64,000 nucleotides of DNA from Kushneria pakistanensis (GCF_014652795.1 NZ_BMZM01000003.1:186001-250000); one strand, 5' to 3'. Shown: positions 1 through 12,626, counted from the stretch's first letter. A program made the numbers and translations. Notes: generated by a model from the sequence alone, not told the origin.

Positions 1-1
1 G

Positions 2-433
2 TCTGCCTTTGCGCTCTGGGGCGCCAAGGGTCTGCAGGCAGCGGGTATGGATCCGGGGCAGTGGAGCTACTGGCAGCAGCCGGGCAATGCTCAGGCGCTG
101 GGCCAGAGCATCTGGCATGACATCAATAGCGTCATGAATATCGGAATTGTGCTGGGCGCCATGCTGGCGGCCGCGCTGGCGGGAAGGTTTCGGCCGAGCC
201 TGCGCATTCCGCTGCGTTCGCTGGCGGCCTGTGTACTCGGTGGATTGCTGCTGGGCTATGGCGCGCGCATCGCCTTTGGCTGCAACATCGGCGCCTATTT
301 CAGCGGCATTGCCTCCGGCAGCCTGCATGGCTGGTTATGGATGATCTTTGCCTTTGCCGGCAACATGGTCGGTGTGAAGCTTCGTCCCTTCTTTTTCAAT
401 CAGCCCGCACGTCCGGCCGTCAGCGGCTGTTGA
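2..433 (+). CDS. YeeE/YedE family sulfur-compound transport membrane protein (3' part)
   Basis: The reading frame is open from the window edge, so only the C-terminal ~143 residues are visible. They are hydrophobic, with about four membrane segments. The stretch near visible residues 91-112 contains GARIAFGCNIGAYFSGI followed by a GSLHGW turn. This Gly/Cys-rich signature is typical of the YeeE/YedE (TsuA-type) family, inner-membrane proteins linked to uptake of thiosulfate or related sulfur species. The Cys in GCNIG corresponds to the conserved pore cysteine of the family. The substrate cannot be decided here. The gene ends at TGA and is followed by a GC-rich hairpin. The family call is fairly secure; the role is inferred from the family. 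Confidence 0.75.
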   Translation, partial: SAFALWGAKGLQAAGMDPGQWSYWQQPGNAQALGQSIWHDINSVMNIGIVLGAMLAAALAGRFRPSLRIPLRSLAACVLGGLLLGYGARIAFGCNIGAYFSGIASGSLHGWLWMIFAFAGNMVGVKLRPFFFNQPARPAVSGC

Positions 434-460
434 TCCTGTCATATTGCGTAAAATGAGAGT

Positions 461-488
461 CCCGGAGATGCCGAATGGCGTCTCCGGG
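461..488 (+). terminator. Hairpin downstream of the YeeE-family gene
   Basis: A 12-bp inverted repeat (461-472 with 477-488, loop GAAT, one G-T pair) lies 28 bases after the stop codon. It is not followed by a T-run on the + strand, so it may be a weak or factor-assisted terminator or an mRNA-stabilising hairpin. Confidence 0.4.
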
Positions 489-553
489 GCCCTGCCCGGT
501 TTCTCCAGGAGACATTCCGGTAAATTTTTCATTCTGTTCCAGAAGCGGGGCAT

Positions 554-559
554 TATAAT
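554..559 (+). promoter_or_regulatory. Candidate -10 element for the 595-1245 gene
   Basis: A perfect TATAAT lies about 35 bases before the start codon at 595. The -35 region is poor; the best candidate is TTCTGT at 532-537 with a 16-base spacer. The gene has TGGAAG as a possible ribosome binding site just before the ATG. This is a sequence resemblance only. Confidence 0.4.
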
Positions 560-594
560 GACTCGTTAACACGCTTACGATTTCTGGAAGTCTC

Positions 595-1245
595 ATGTCA
601 GATCCCACCATGCTTTCCACGCCTGCTGAACGGCAGCAGACACTCAACAGCATTTATCGCTACGTTGCCTATCTCTTCTTTATTGCTCTCATCTGTCAAT
701 GCATGTACTGGGATGCACTGCCCAAAGCGCTTGATGATCAGTTCACCGAAGCCTCCTTTGCCGAAATTTCCCAGAGCGTCATGCTGGTCCTCAGTCTGGT
801 GCTGCTGTGGAAGACTCGTGCCATGGGAATCTACCGCCACGGTACCGTGCTGATGTTTGCCTTTTTGCTGGCATCACTGATTCGTGAACAGGATTTCCTG
901 TTTGACCGCGTGTTCGATGGGCTGTGGCAGTGGCTGGTGACACTGGTGCTGGTGCCGGCCATCGTATATCTGGTACGACATCGTCTGCGTGTACTGGATG
1001 AATGCTGTCGTTATATGCAGCAGATGTCCTTCGGGCTTTTTTTGAGCGGTATGCTGACGCTTTACGTCTTCTCGCGCCTGATGGGACGCGGCATCTTCTG
1101 GGAAGCCATCATGAAGGCGCAGTACATTTATGAGATCAAGTCCACGGTAGAAGAGGGTATCGAGACGCTGGGCTATGCGCTCATGCTGCTGGCCATTTTC
1201 GAGCTGTGGCTGTGGGCACGCAGACAGGTCCTGTCGCGCACCTGA
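595..1245 (+). CDS. Unrecognised polytopic membrane protein, 216 aa
   Basis: I do not recognise the family. The protein has about six hydrophobic segments (roughly residues 22-40, 55-72, 82-96, 108-127, 145-162 and 190-208), so it is very likely in the inner membrane. It has no signal peptide and no evident catalytic motif. A charged stretch (SLIREQDFLFDRVFDGLWQW) lies between helices 3 and 4, and an acidic loop (IKSTVEEGIETLG) precedes the last helix. The gene stands alone with its own -10-like element and ends before a bidirectional terminator shared with the convergent acnA. Codon use looks like its neighbours, with no sign of recent transfer. Function unknown. Confidence 0.8.
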   Translation: MSDPTMLSTPAERQQTLNSIYRYVAYLFFIALICQCMYWDALPKALDDQFTEASFAEISQSVMLVLSLVLLWKTRAMGIYRHGTVLMFAFLLASLIREQDFLFDRVFDGLWQWLVTLVLVPAIVYLVRHRLRVLDECCRYMQQMSFGLFLSGMLTLYVFSRLMGRGIFWEAIMKAQYIYEIKSTVEEGIETLGYALMLLAIFELWLWARRQVLSRT

Positions 1246-1290
1246 CCCGCCTGCTGGACTGCAGGTAACCCGTCATGGAAATTGCCATGA

Positions 1291-1320
1291 AAAAGGCCCC
1301 ATCCGAAGATGGGGCCTTTT
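1291..1320. terminator. Bidirectional intrinsic terminator between the 595-1245 gene and acnA
   Basis: A perfect 13-bp inverted repeat (1291-1303 with 1308-1320, loop CGAA) is flanked by AAAA on one side and TTTT on the other. It can therefore end transcription of both convergent genes. Confidence 0.9.
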
Positions 1321-1340
1321 GGTATGGCAGGAACTGCTGC

Positions 1341-4079
<2,739 letters not shown>

Positions 4080-4168
4080 GAGGCCTCCTCATCATCGGAT
4101 TCCGGACCCGCACCATGCAGCTTGATAACCTCCGTCAGGAGAGGCGATAACGCATGGCCGGTACGCCG

Positions 4169-4197
4169 CATCAGGAAACGTGCTGGGTTCCCTGATG
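4169..4197 (-). promoter_or_regulatory. Inverted repeat in the acnA 5' region, near a TATACT -10-like site
   Basis: CATCAGGAA (4169-4177) pairs with TTCCCTGATG (4188-4197) with one bulged base, about 90 bases before the acnA start. On the - strand, TATACT (4199-4204) lies immediately upstream. The hairpin would therefore sit at the very 5' end of the transcript, or act as an operator over the start site. No regulator can be named. Confidence 0.35.
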
Positions 4198-4322
4198 AGT
4201 ATAGTAAGCATACCTGCAATATTGCTTTGCGTCGGCCTGCCTACATTGTCGACAAACTTCGTGGCGCTAGCATAACAGTTTACCGCCTGTTTCGTTCAAG
4301 TATTTCAAGGTGAAAGCCCTTC

Positions 4323-4529
4323 ATGTGCGACCAATGGCTAATGTCATGGCAGGACAATTGCCCTTACTGCGATGCCATGAATGATATTGACATCGATACC
4401 AGTCAGGGGTCCCACAGCACCTGGATTGACTGTCAGTGGTGCTGTGCGCCCATTGCCGTCACAGTGACGATATCTCCCTTTGATGACACCCTGGAGTCGG
4501 TCATCCTCGCGCGTGATGACGAGGCCTGA
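4323..4529 (+). CDS. Small CPXCG-type cysteine-rich protein, 68 aa
   Basis: The sequence carries two CxxC pairs, Cys13-x-x-Cys16 (CPYCD) and Cys37-x-x-Cys40 followed by Cys41 (DCQWCCAPI). This matches the small CPXCG-motif cysteine-rich proteins of gammaproteobacteria, which probably bind zinc in a rubredoxin-like knuckle. The usual Gly after the first pair is Asp here. The C-terminus is acidic (ILARDDEA). AAGG sits about 12 bases before the ATG; a second ATG at 4341 would still keep both pairs. The gene is divergent from acnA. The biochemical role of the family is not established. Confidence 0.75.
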   Translation: MCDQWLMSWQDNCPYCDAMNDIDIDTSQGSHSTWIDCQWCCAPIAVTVTISPFDDTLESVILARDDEA

Positions 4530-4658
4530 ACCGACCTGGGCAATGACGGCCATTGCCATCACCGATTGGCGCCAGACCGCCTGCGCACTCACAATGATGC
4601 TCATGTCTCACGATGGCGGTTCAGGCGCTGAAGCGGGCGAGGTGCAGTGTTACACTGA

Positions 4659-5675
<1,017 letters not shown>

Positions 5676-5703
5676 GCGACCCGAACAATCATCGTGATGA
5701 CAG

Positions 5704-5732
5704 GGGGGAAGGCTCAGGCCTTCCCCCTTTTT
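5704..5732. terminator. Intrinsic terminator of trxB
   Basis: A 10-bp stem (5704-5713 with 5718-5727, loop TCAG) is followed by TTTTT. The flanks are less A-rich on the slyX side, so it may serve mostly trxB, although slyX converges on it. Confidence 0.85.
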
Positions 5733-5768
5733 ATGCTCGATTGTTGACGCTTGATATCCTGCCTGTCT

Positions 5769-6038
5769 TCAGTAATGCGGCGGCCGCTCATGGGCGCTGT
5801 CGGACTGCATGGATTCCAGGCTTTCACGCTGTTCTCCCAGACGCTGCGCCATGAGGTTGCAAAGACGCTCCAAGCGTTCAATGGTGGCGTTTTGTGCAAT
5901 CAGTGTTTCATCCAGACGCTCCAGCCAATCCTCCTGCCAGGCAAGACGGCTTTCCATATCGTTAGCGCGCTCTATCACCTGCTTAAGCGTAATGTCAATG
6001 TGCATGTTAGAATCAGCTTGTTGCGGAGGTGTTTTCAT
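5769..6038 (-). CDS. slyX: SlyX family protein
   Basis: This 89-residue protein is almost wholly helical. It has a heptad-rich coiled coil from about residue 25 to 75 (ESRLAWQEDWLERLDE, then an IERLERLC segment) and ends in ERPPHY, the typical SlyX C-terminus. SlyX proteins are small cytoplasmic coiled-coil proteins of unsettled function, often encoded near slyD in enterobacteria; no slyD is seen here. The N-terminus is about ten residues longer than in E. coli, and a start at the internal Met12 is possible. The gene converges on trxB. Confidence 0.85.
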   Translation of the reverse strand: MKTPPQQADSNMHIDITLKQVIERANDMESRLAWQEDWLERLDETLIAQNATIERLERLCNLMAQRLGEQRESLESMQSDSAHERPPHY

Positions 6039-6183
6039 GTCGTCGATCTCCGTACGTTAAACATCCGGCCTCACGGCCGGTGGCTGGGTTCGCCTGTCCG
6101 TGAATAAAGGGCATCACGGGAACACACGGGAGGCGAACGGTGCACGTAAACAATCCGATAAACGTTTAAAACAGAGTATCGTC

Positions 6184-6639
6184 ATGAGTGCAAAAACCAT
6201 CTGGCGCTGTACCATTATCAGCCTGCTGCTGGCGCTTTTGACGCCGGTACTGGCAGGTTTTCTTGTCTATCTTGCAAGCCCTGTTGCCATTGACAATATG
6301 GCCATGGAGCCGGGTCTTGTTGTCATCTGGGCGCTGTCTGCCGTGGCAGCCTTCATTGCTCTTGAGGCCGCCACATTAATGATGCATGTGCTGACACCGA
6401 CGCTGTCCAATGTGGTGGAAGTTGAAAAGGACGATCGCGAAATCGGGGTGGTCAAGTGGTTCAATGTCAACAAGGGCTACGGCTTTATTACCCGTGACGG
6501 TGGCGAGGACGTCTTCGTTCATTTTCGTGCCATTCGTGGCAAGGGACACCGTACGCTCGCCGAGGGGCAACGGGTACGTTATTACTCCATCCAGAACGAG
6601 CGTGGCCTGCAGGCCGAGGATGTGACTGTCATTACCTGA
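6184..6639 (+). CDS. Membrane-anchored cold-shock-domain protein, 151 aa
   Basis: Two hydrophobic helices (about residues 8-30 and 42-64) are followed by a short acidic linker ([11 protein letters not shown]) and a cold-shock domain from about residue 82 to the C-terminus. The RNA-binding motifs are intact: KGYGFI (RNP1) and VFVHF (RNP2), preceded by GVVKWFN. The predicted topology puts the nucleic-acid-binding domain in the cytoplasm, tethered to the inner membrane. I chose the ATG at 6184 because an upstream in-frame GTG at 6100 would add a charged tail without any ribosome binding site. The gene is monocistronic with its own terminator. Function is inferred from the domains only. Confidence 0.85.
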   Translation: MSAKTIWRCTIISLLLALLTPVLAGFLVYLASPVAIDNMAMEPGLVVIWALSAVAAFIALEAATLMMHVLTPTLSNVVEVEKDDREIGVVKWFNVNKGYGFITRDGGEDVFVHFRAIRGKGHRTLAEGQRVRYYSIQNERGLQAEDVTVIT

Positions 6640-6678
6640 CGGGCATCATTCATTCGTGAATCCGTGCAATACACCATG

Positions 6679-6706
6679 AAAACGCCCCGCAAAACGGGGC
6701 GTTTTT
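6679..6706 (+). terminator. Intrinsic terminator of the cold-shock-domain gene
   Basis: An 11-bp stem (6679-6689 with 6695-6705, loop CAAAA) has A- and T-rich flanks. It could also end the convergent - strand gene at 6741-7145. Confidence 0.88.
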
Positions 6707-6740
6707 TATCATGCTGGATGCTTGAAACGTCAGGACGGCG

Positions 6741-7145
6741 TCATTTTTTGGTGTCCTGAAGGCCGGCGTCAGGCCAGTGGATCACGCCTTCGCTGCCATC
6801 GCACAGTACCTGGAAAAAGCGGTCGGGATCATCACCGGGCTGCCAGCCGCCCAACGAGCAGCGCACTTCACATTCAAGGGCCTGACTGGCTGCTCGGGCA
6901 CAGTCGACATCCCTGGGCCAGGGCGTGGTATCACTGTCAAGCCAGAGACTGGCCAGCCGGTCTGCAGCATTTTCCACCAGCAGAACCGGCAGGCGCTGAC
7001 CCTTGAAGACAGGGGCTGCCCGCCATTGCTGTTTGCCGGCACGTTCAAGCGTGACGTCAGTGCCCAGCGCTTCGGAAAGCCACTGCGAGATACGCCCGGC
7101 GTCATTGCAGGCAAGGTAAACCTCGATGTCTGGATAGTGCTCCAT
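6741..7145 (-). CDS. Unrecognised 134-aa protein downstream of dapE
   Basis: I do not recognise this family. The protein is soluble and mildly acidic, with no signal peptide or membrane segment. The N-terminal third (PDIEVYLACNDAGRISQWLS) looks like an alpha/beta fold. Three cysteines (in DCARAAS, ECEVRC) cluster mid-protein, and the C-terminus has FFQVLCDGSEGVIHW. The ATG at 7145 lies four bases after the dapE stop, so the gene is very probably translated from the dapE transcript. A longer frame starting inside dapE (7181) is less likely. It may be a lineage-specific partner of the dap cluster. Confidence 0.7.
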   Translation of the reverse strand: MEHYPDIEVYLACNDAGRISQWLSEALGTDVTLERAGKQQWRAAPVFKGQRLPVLLVENAADRLASLWLDSDTTPWPRDVDCARAASQALECEVRCSLGGWQPGDDPDRFFQVLCDGSEGVIHWPDAGLQDTKK

Positions 7146-7149
7146 GGGA

Positions 7150-8331
7150 TTATCGCAGCAGCCGGTCAAGGGTGGATTCAAGGGCCTGACGCATCAGGTC
7201 AAGGTCCGTGGCAAGAATGCGCTCATCGCGCTGATGGATGGTGGCATTGCGCGGACCAAACTCGATGGTCTGCGGCCCCAGTGTCGCAATAAAGCGGGCA
7301 TCGGAGGTACCACCGCCAGTGGAGAGTCGGGGATGTGTCCCCGTGATGTCAAAAAGTGCTGTACTGACAGCCTCGGTCAGCTCGCCCGGTACGGTCATGA
7401 AGGGCTCACCGGAGAGTTGCCAGTCGATGTGCCAGTCCAGTTCATGTGCGTCAAGCAGCGCCTCGATGCGCGTCTGCAGCGCCTGCGCCGTGACTTCGGT
7501 GGAAAAGCGCAGGTTGAAGGTCACCTCCAGCTCGCCTGGAATGACATTGTTGGCGCCGGTGCCGCCATGAATATTGGAAATCTGAAAGCTGGTCGGCGGG
7601 AAAAAATCGTTGCCGCTGTCCCAGTGCTCGGCGACCAGCGCATCAAGTGCCGGCATGGCCTGATGAATGGGATTGCGTGCCAGCTGGGGGTAGGCGACAT
7701 GGCCCTGTACGCCCTGAATACGCAATACGCCGTTGAGCGAGCCGCGTCGACCGTTCTTGATGACATCACCAAAGCGCGCCTCGGAGGAAGGCTCGCCGAC
7801 GATGCAGTAATCGATGGGCTCACTGCGAGCACGCAGGATTTCAACCACGGCGCGGGTGCCGTCCCGGGCCGGACCCTCTTCATCGCTGGTCAACAGAAAG
7901 GCAATCCGCCCCGGATGATCGGGACGTGCGCTCACGAAACGCTCGACAGCGGTGACCATGGCGGCCAGTGACCCCTTCATGTCGGCAGCCCCGCGCCCGC
8001 GCAGGTAGCCGTCATCATCGATACAGGGGGAGAAGGGCGGTGTCTGCCACAGATGTTCAGGACCTGTTGGCACGACATCGGTGTGGCCTGCCAGCACCAG
8101 TGTGGGCCCGCCGTGACCGCGCACGGCCCAGAGATTGCGCACCTCGCCCTGATCCATCCACTCCAGATGGAAGCCCAGCGACGCCAGACGCTCGCCGATC
8201 AGGGTCTGACAGCCGGCATCCTCGGGTGTGACCGAAGCTCTTGAAAGCAGATCAAGGGCCAGCGTCAGCGTCTCACTGGGTGTCTGAGTGTTGGCGGGGG
8301 CGTTGTCGAAAACCTTGTGCATGAATCTCAT
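7150..8331 (-). CDS. dapE: Succinyl-diaminopimelate desuccinylase
   Basis: This 393-residue M20-family metallohydrolase releases succinate from N-succinyl-LL-diaminopimelate in lysine and peptidoglycan precursor synthesis. The metal-site motifs are visible: [11 protein letters not shown] (His ligand), [10 protein letters not shown] (bridging Asp), [12 protein letters not shown] (catalytic Glu-Glu) and the C-terminal [14 protein letters not shown] with the His ligand. It follows dapD in the same direction with a gap of under 60 bases. An alternative ATG lies nine bases downstream (8322). Identity is secure. Confidence 0.96.
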   Translation of the reverse strand: MRFMHKVFDNAPANTQTPSETLTLALDLLSRASVTPEDAGCQTLIGERLASLGFHLEWMDQGEVRNLWAVRGHGGPTLVLAGHTDVVPTGPEHLWQTPPFSPCIDDDGYLRGRGAADMKGSLAAMVTAVERFVSARPDHPGRIAFLLTSDEEGPARDGTRAVVEILRARSEPIDYCIVGEPSSEARFGDVIKNGRRGSLNGVLRIQGVQGHVAYPQLARNPIHQAMPALDALVAEHWDSGNDFFPPTSFQISNIHGGTGANNVIPGELEVTFNLRFSTEVTAQALQTRIEALLDAHELDWHIDWQLSGEPFMTVPGELTEAVSTALFDITGTHPRLSTGGGTSDARFIATLGPQTIEFGPRNATIHQRDERILATDLDLMRQALESTLDRLLR

Positions 8332-8387
8332 TCGTTCAACGGGCGCTCATGAGAACGCCCGGATGTATGGACAGCGCTGGCAGCGTC

Positions 8388-9413
8388 TTAGTTATGAGCG
8401 TGCAGGGCGTCGTTGAGTGCGATGGCGCTGCGGTTGGTGCGACATTCCAGACGGCCTGTCTGCGAATTGCGCAGAAACAGCAGATCACTCTGACCGGCCA
8501 GCTGGCGTGCTGCGACAGTGTCTACCAGTTCGCCCTGGTCGTCGAGAACGGCCACCTTGGCGCCTGCGGTAATGTAGAGACCGGCTTCTACCGTGCAGCG
8601 ATCGCCCAGCGGAATGCCAATACCGGCGTTGGCACCGATCAGGCAATTTTCGCCGGTGCCGATGACGATGTTGCCACCACCGGAAAGCGTTCCCATGGTC
8701 GAGGCGCCGCCGCCCAGGTCAGAGCCACTGCCCAGCATGACGCCGGCCGAGATGCGGCCTTCCACCATGCCCGGACCTTCGGTGCCGGCATTGAAGTTGC
8801 AAAAGCCTTCATGCATGACGGTCGTGCCTTCGCCGAGATAAGCGCCCAGACGAACACGTGCCGTGTCGGCAATGCGCACACCCTTTGGCACTACGTAGTC
8901 GGTCATTTTCGGGAACTTGTCGACACAGTCGATCGAGAGAGCCCGACCTTCAAGACGCGCCTTCAGGCGACGATCGTTGAGTTCCTCGATATCGATGGCA
9001 CCTTCGCTGCTCCAGGCGATGTTTTTCAAAAGACCGAACATGCCATCCAGCTTGAGACCGTGGGGCTTCACCAGGCGATGTGACAGCAGGTGCAGCTTGA
9101 GATACACCTCGGGCACGCTTTCCGGGGCGCGATCCTCTTCCAGAAATACGGCCACCAGCGGGCGACGGCTGTCCGCCATGGCGCGGGCGATATCGGCCTG
9201 CGCTTCATTGCCGGCGTGGCTCAGGGCCTCAGCCAGGCTTTCGCAGTGCTCGGGTAGAAAGCTTACGGCCACGTTGCCTTCCGGTGCACCCAGCGTGCTG
9301 CGCACGGTGTCGACAAGTGCACGGTCCGGCGTATGAAGCGGGGCGGGGTAGTAGACTTCGAGCCAGTCGCCCTGACGGTTCTGGGTGCCGATACCCAGTG
9401 CAAAACTCAGCAT
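8388..9413 (-). CDS. dapD: 2,3,4,5-tetrahydropyridine-2,6-dicarboxylate N-succinyltransferase (long form)
   Basis: The 341-residue length matches the long DapD of Pseudomonas and relatives rather than the ~274-residue E. coli type. The C-terminal half is a left-handed beta-helix of hexapeptide repeats (about residues 165-300; for example GSGSDLGGGASTMGTLSGGG). The enzyme transfers succinate from succinyl-CoA to tetrahydrodipicolinate, the step before DapC and DapE. It lies between the ArsC-like gene and dapE, as in pseudomonads. Confidence 0.96.
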   Translation of the reverse strand: MLSFALGIGTQNRQGDWLEVYYPAPLHTPDRALVDTVRSTLGAPEGNVAVSFLPEHCESLAEALSHAGNEAQADIARAMADSRRPLVAVFLEEDRAPESVPEVYLKLHLLSHRLVKPHGLKLDGMFGLLKNIAWSSEGAIDIEELNDRRLKARLEGRALSIDCVDKFPKMTDYVVPKGVRIADTARVRLGAYLGEGTTVMHEGFCNFNAGTEGPGMVEGRISAGVMLGSGSDLGGGASTMGTLSGGGNIVIGTGENCLIGANAGIGIPLGDRCTVEAGLYITAGAKVAVLDDQGELVDTVAARQLAGQSDLLFLRNSQTGRLECRTNRSAIALNDALHAHN

Positions 9414-9443
9414 GAAAAACTCCTTGAATAAAAGGGTATGGGG

Positions 9444-9788
9444 TCAGGCCGACCAGTCATCGGCGGCCTTGCCCACCAGCACCCGGGTGCCGGTGTCGAG
9501 AATGGGACGCTGGATCAGGCTCGGATGTGCCTTGATCAAAGCCATGGCGCGCGTCTGATCCAGATCGCTGCGCTCGGCATCATCCAGGCCGCGCCAGGTG
9601 GTGCTGCGGCGGTTGAGCAGCGTGGACCATTCAACGTGTGCCAGAAAATGCTGAAGTGCCTCTTCCAGCCCGCCCTGATCGGCCAGACGTCGCAGGTCGA
9701 GCATCTCGACGCTGTGACCTTCGGCCTCGAGCCGACGGCGAGTGCGCCGGCAGCGGTCACAGTTGGAAAGGCCATAAAGCTTCAGCAT
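9444..9788 (-). CDS. ArsC/Spx-family reductase (YffB-like)
   Basis: The 114-residue thioredoxin-fold protein starts with KLYGLSNCDRCRRTRR, giving a CxxC pair at Cys10 and Cys13. The family motif near the C-terminus reads RPILDTGTRVLVG, where the Arg-Pro contacts are typical of ArsC-like proteins. It resembles YffB, a putative glutathione-dependent reductase, more than a true arsenate reductase; no ars genes are nearby. It sits between glnD and dapD, its usual place in Pseudomonas-like genomes. The biological substrate is unknown. Confidence 0.85.
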   Translation of the reverse strand: MLKLYGLSNCDRCRRTRRRLEAEGHSVEMLDLRRLADQGGLEEALQHFLAHVEWSTLLNRRSTTWRGLDDAERSDLDQTRAMALIKAHPSLIQRPILDTGTRVLVGKAADDWSA

Positions 9789-9926
9789 GAGTATTGTCTC
9801 TCGTGACGCATTGGGCGGCGATTATAGGCGCCCTGTATGGCGAGGCTCAAATCGGGAAAGGCTCTGCTATCAAAAGCCAGCGCCTATCCGTTTCCAGCAC
9901 CTGCCCGATTGTGGAAAGAACAGGGA

Positions 9927-12626
9927 CTATGGGTTGGTCGAGATGCCGGCCTCGACGTCCAATACGTCACGCAGACGCTCGCTCAGCGCCTTTTGAAGTT
10001 CGGGGTCTGTCAGCGGCGCACCCTGTGTATTGGTAATGAAGAAAACGTCCTCGACCCGCTCGCCCAGGGTGGCAATCTTGGCCCCGGACAGGGCGATATC
10101 AAAGCTCATGAAGATTTGCCCCACGCGCGCCAGCAGTCCCGGGCGGTCGGCGGCGATCAGTTCCAGCACGGTGCGCTGGTTGGTCTCGTCCTGTTCGATG
10201 AGTACCCGGGTCGGCACGCGAAAGTGCTTGAGCTGGCGCGAGGTATGGCGCTTGACGATGCGCGGGTAATCGTCAGGGTCGTCGAGCTCCTCGATCAGAT
10301 GCGCCTGGATCTCCTTGAGTCGGGCCGGGTCGCGGATGGCCTGGCCATCACTGTCGAGCAGAATGAAGGTATTGAGTGTCCAGTCATTGCTTGAAGTGGC
10401 GATACGGGCATCGTGAATGGACAGACCCAGTTGATCGATGGCGGCGGCCGTGGCAGCAAACAGATTGTTGACCGAGCGGGTGTGAATAAAGACCTTGGTG
10501 CCGCCGTCGGTCATGTCCTCGGTCGGCGCGCTGATCAGGATCAGGGGCATGAACTCGGGACCGGCCTGCAGGATGGCCTGGGTATGCCAGACGATTTCAC
10601 TGGCACTGTACTGCAGGAAGTAGTCATCCCCCAGCGTCTCCCAGAGGGCATCCACGGCCAGACATTCACCGCCCATGCACTGGGTCAGGGCGCGGGCTTC
10701 CTCGCGGGTTTCCTCGATCCACTCCTGACGGTCCAGCGGGTTTTCAAGGCCGCGTCGCAGTACTCGTCGTGTCTCGTTGTGCAGCTGACGCAACAGCGCA
10801 GCGCGCCAGCTGTTCCAGAGTGTGGGGTTGGTGGCGTTGATGTCGGCCACTGTCAACAGGTAGAGATAGTCGAGATGCACCTCATCGTGAACGATGGCGG
10901 CAAATTCGCGGATGACTTCCGGGTCACTGATGTCACGCTTTTGCGCGGTCGTGGACATCAAGAGATGATGCTCGATCAGCCAGCTGACCAGATGCGTGTC
11001 ACGGCGCGGTACACCGTGGCGACTGCAAAAGCCCTGCACGTCCCGGGCGCCCAGGGTGGAGTGATCGCCGCCACGGCCCTTGGCAATATCGTGATAAAGC
11101 CCGGCGATCCACAGGAGTTCCAGCTTGGGCACGCGCGCTATCAGCGTGGCGCACAGAGGATACTCCTCGCGCCCTTCGCGGGTGCGAAAGCGCTGGATGA
11201 CGTCCAGCACGCGCAGGGTATGGGCATCCACCGTGTAGATGTGGAAAAGATCGTGCTGCATCAGGCCAATGATGTGGCCAAAGCGCGGCAGATACTTGCC
11301 CAGAATGCCGTAGCGCGCCATGCGGCCCAGTTCGCGTGACACCATGCCCCCGCCGCGCAGAAGCTCCAGAAACAGGCCGCGGTTGCGCAGGTCAGCCCGA
11401 AAGCCGTTGTCGATCAGGTGGCGATGGTCCCGGATGGCGCGAATGGTGGCTGCCCGTACGCCTTCGATGTCAGGATGCTGAGCCAGCAGGACAAACATCT
11501 CGATCAGGGCAGAAGGGCGACGCTTGAAAACGTGAGGGCCACGAATGCGCAGATAGCGTCCGTGCAGTTCGAAACGGTTGTTGAGCGGTACGATCCCGGG
11601 CTCATGATCATGCTGGAGAACGTTTTCCTCGAAGTTCTGGATCAGCATGTCATTAAGCTCGACCAGCGCGGTCACCACGCGGTAATAGCGGCGCATGAAC
11701 TCTTCAACACCCAGTCGGCCGGGCGTGTCGTGATAGCCAAAGAGTGCTGCGATGGCGCGCTGATGATCAAACAGCAATCTGTCTTCGGCACGTTCATTGA
11801 TCATGTGCAGGGCGTAGCGCACCTGCCACAAAAAGGCGCGGCTCTGACTGGCAATGCGAAGATCGGCATCCGTCATGAAGCCGTTTTGTACCAGTACCTC
11901 GATGATATTGGTGCCGAAATGGCGCTTGGCCACCCAGGTCACGGTCTGAATGTCACGAAGCCCGCCGGGTGAGCTTTTGATATTGGGCTCAAGATGATGC
12001 TCTGAGTTGTTAAAGCGCTGATGGCGCGCCTTCTGCTCTGCAAGCTTGGCCTGAAAAAAGGCGTCACTGTTCCAGATGTCAGGCTGATCCAGCCGCTCTC
12101 GCATGCGCGCTAAAAGCCGATCGGCGCCTGCGATCGTGCGCGTTTCCAGCAGATTGGTAATGACGGTCACATCATCGCGCGCTTCGCGTTCACAGTCTGC
12201 AAGCGAGCGGACGCTATGGCCGATATCCAGCCCGATGTCCCACAGCATTGTGATAAAACCGGTCAGCGGCTCACGGTAGGGCGTGTCGTCATCACCCTCC
12301 AGCAGAATCATCAGATCAATGTCCGAGTGCGGATGCAGTTCCCCACGACCGTAACCGCCCACCGCGATCAGGGCGATGCCGTCATCACACCAGTCAAGGC
12401 GTGACCACAAAAGCGCCAGAAGCTGGTCGATACACCAGGCCCTGCCGAGCACCAGATCGCGAATGTCGGCACCGCTTTTGAAGCGCTCGTCCAGGCGGCG
12501 TCGAATATCGCCCAGCACCTCCCGTATGGCGGCGATGGGGGAGGCGTCCCGGTCAAGGCGCGCCTTCAGGGATTCGATGTCGATCAGGGTGGTGTCCGGA
12601 GTGAACCGATAGTGGTGCAGCAGCAT
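9927..12626 (-). CDS. glnD: [Protein-PII] uridylyltransferase / uridylyl-removing enzyme
   Basis: This 899-residue nitrogen sensor adds UMP to PII proteins when glutamine is low and removes it when glutamine is high. The nucleotidyltransferase motif lies at about residues 90-104 (GGYGRGELHPHSDID). A GlnE-like linker follows, then an HD hydrolase domain (LYHDIAKGRGGDHS). Two C-terminal ACT domains sense glutamine (the second contains AADRPGLLARVGQIF). All active-site motifs look intact. The gene lies between map and the ArsC-like gene, transcribed in the same direction; map is about 85 bases upstream. Confidence 0.98.
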   Translation of the reverse strand: MLLHHYRFTPDTTLIDIESLKARLDRDASPIAAIREVLGDIRRRLDERFKSGADIRDLVLGRAWCIDQLLALLWSRLDWCDDGIALIAVGGYGRGELHPHSDIDLMILLEGDDDTPYREPLTGFITMLWDIGLDIGHSVRSLADCEREARDDVTVITNLLETRTIAGADRLLARMRERLDQPDIWNSDAFFQAKLAEQKARHQRFNNSEHHLEPNIKSSPGGLRDIQTVTWVAKRHFGTNIIEVLVQNGFMTDADLRIASQSRAFLWQVRYALHMINERAEDRLLFDHQRAIAALFGYHDTPGRLGVEEFMRRYYRVVTALVELNDMLIQNFEENVLQHDHEPGIVPLNNRFELHGRYLRIRGPHVFKRRPSALIEMFVLLAQHPDIEGVRAATIRAIRDHRHLIDNGFRADLRNRGLFLELLRGGGMVSRELGRMARYGILGKYLPRFGHIIGLMQHDLFHIYTVDAHTLRVLDVIQRFRTREGREEYPLCATLIARVPKLELLWIAGLYHDIAKGRGGDHSTLGARDVQGFCSRHGVPRRDTHLVSWLIEHHLLMSTTAQKRDISDPEVIREFAAIVHDEVHLDYLYLLTVADINATNPTLWNSWRAALLRQLHNETRRVLRRGLENPLDRQEWIEETREEARALTQCMGGECLAVDALWETLGDDYFLQYSASEIVWHTQAILQAGPEFMPLILISAPTEDMTDGGTKVFIHTRSVNNLFAATAAAIDQLGLSIHDARIATSSNDWTLNTFILLDSDGQAIRDPARLKEIQAHLIEELDDPDDYPRIVKRHTSRQLKHFRVPTRVLIEQDETNQRTVLELIAADRPGLLARVGQIFMSFDIALSGAKIATLGERVEDVFFITNTQGAPLTDPELQKALSERLRDVLDVEAGISTNP

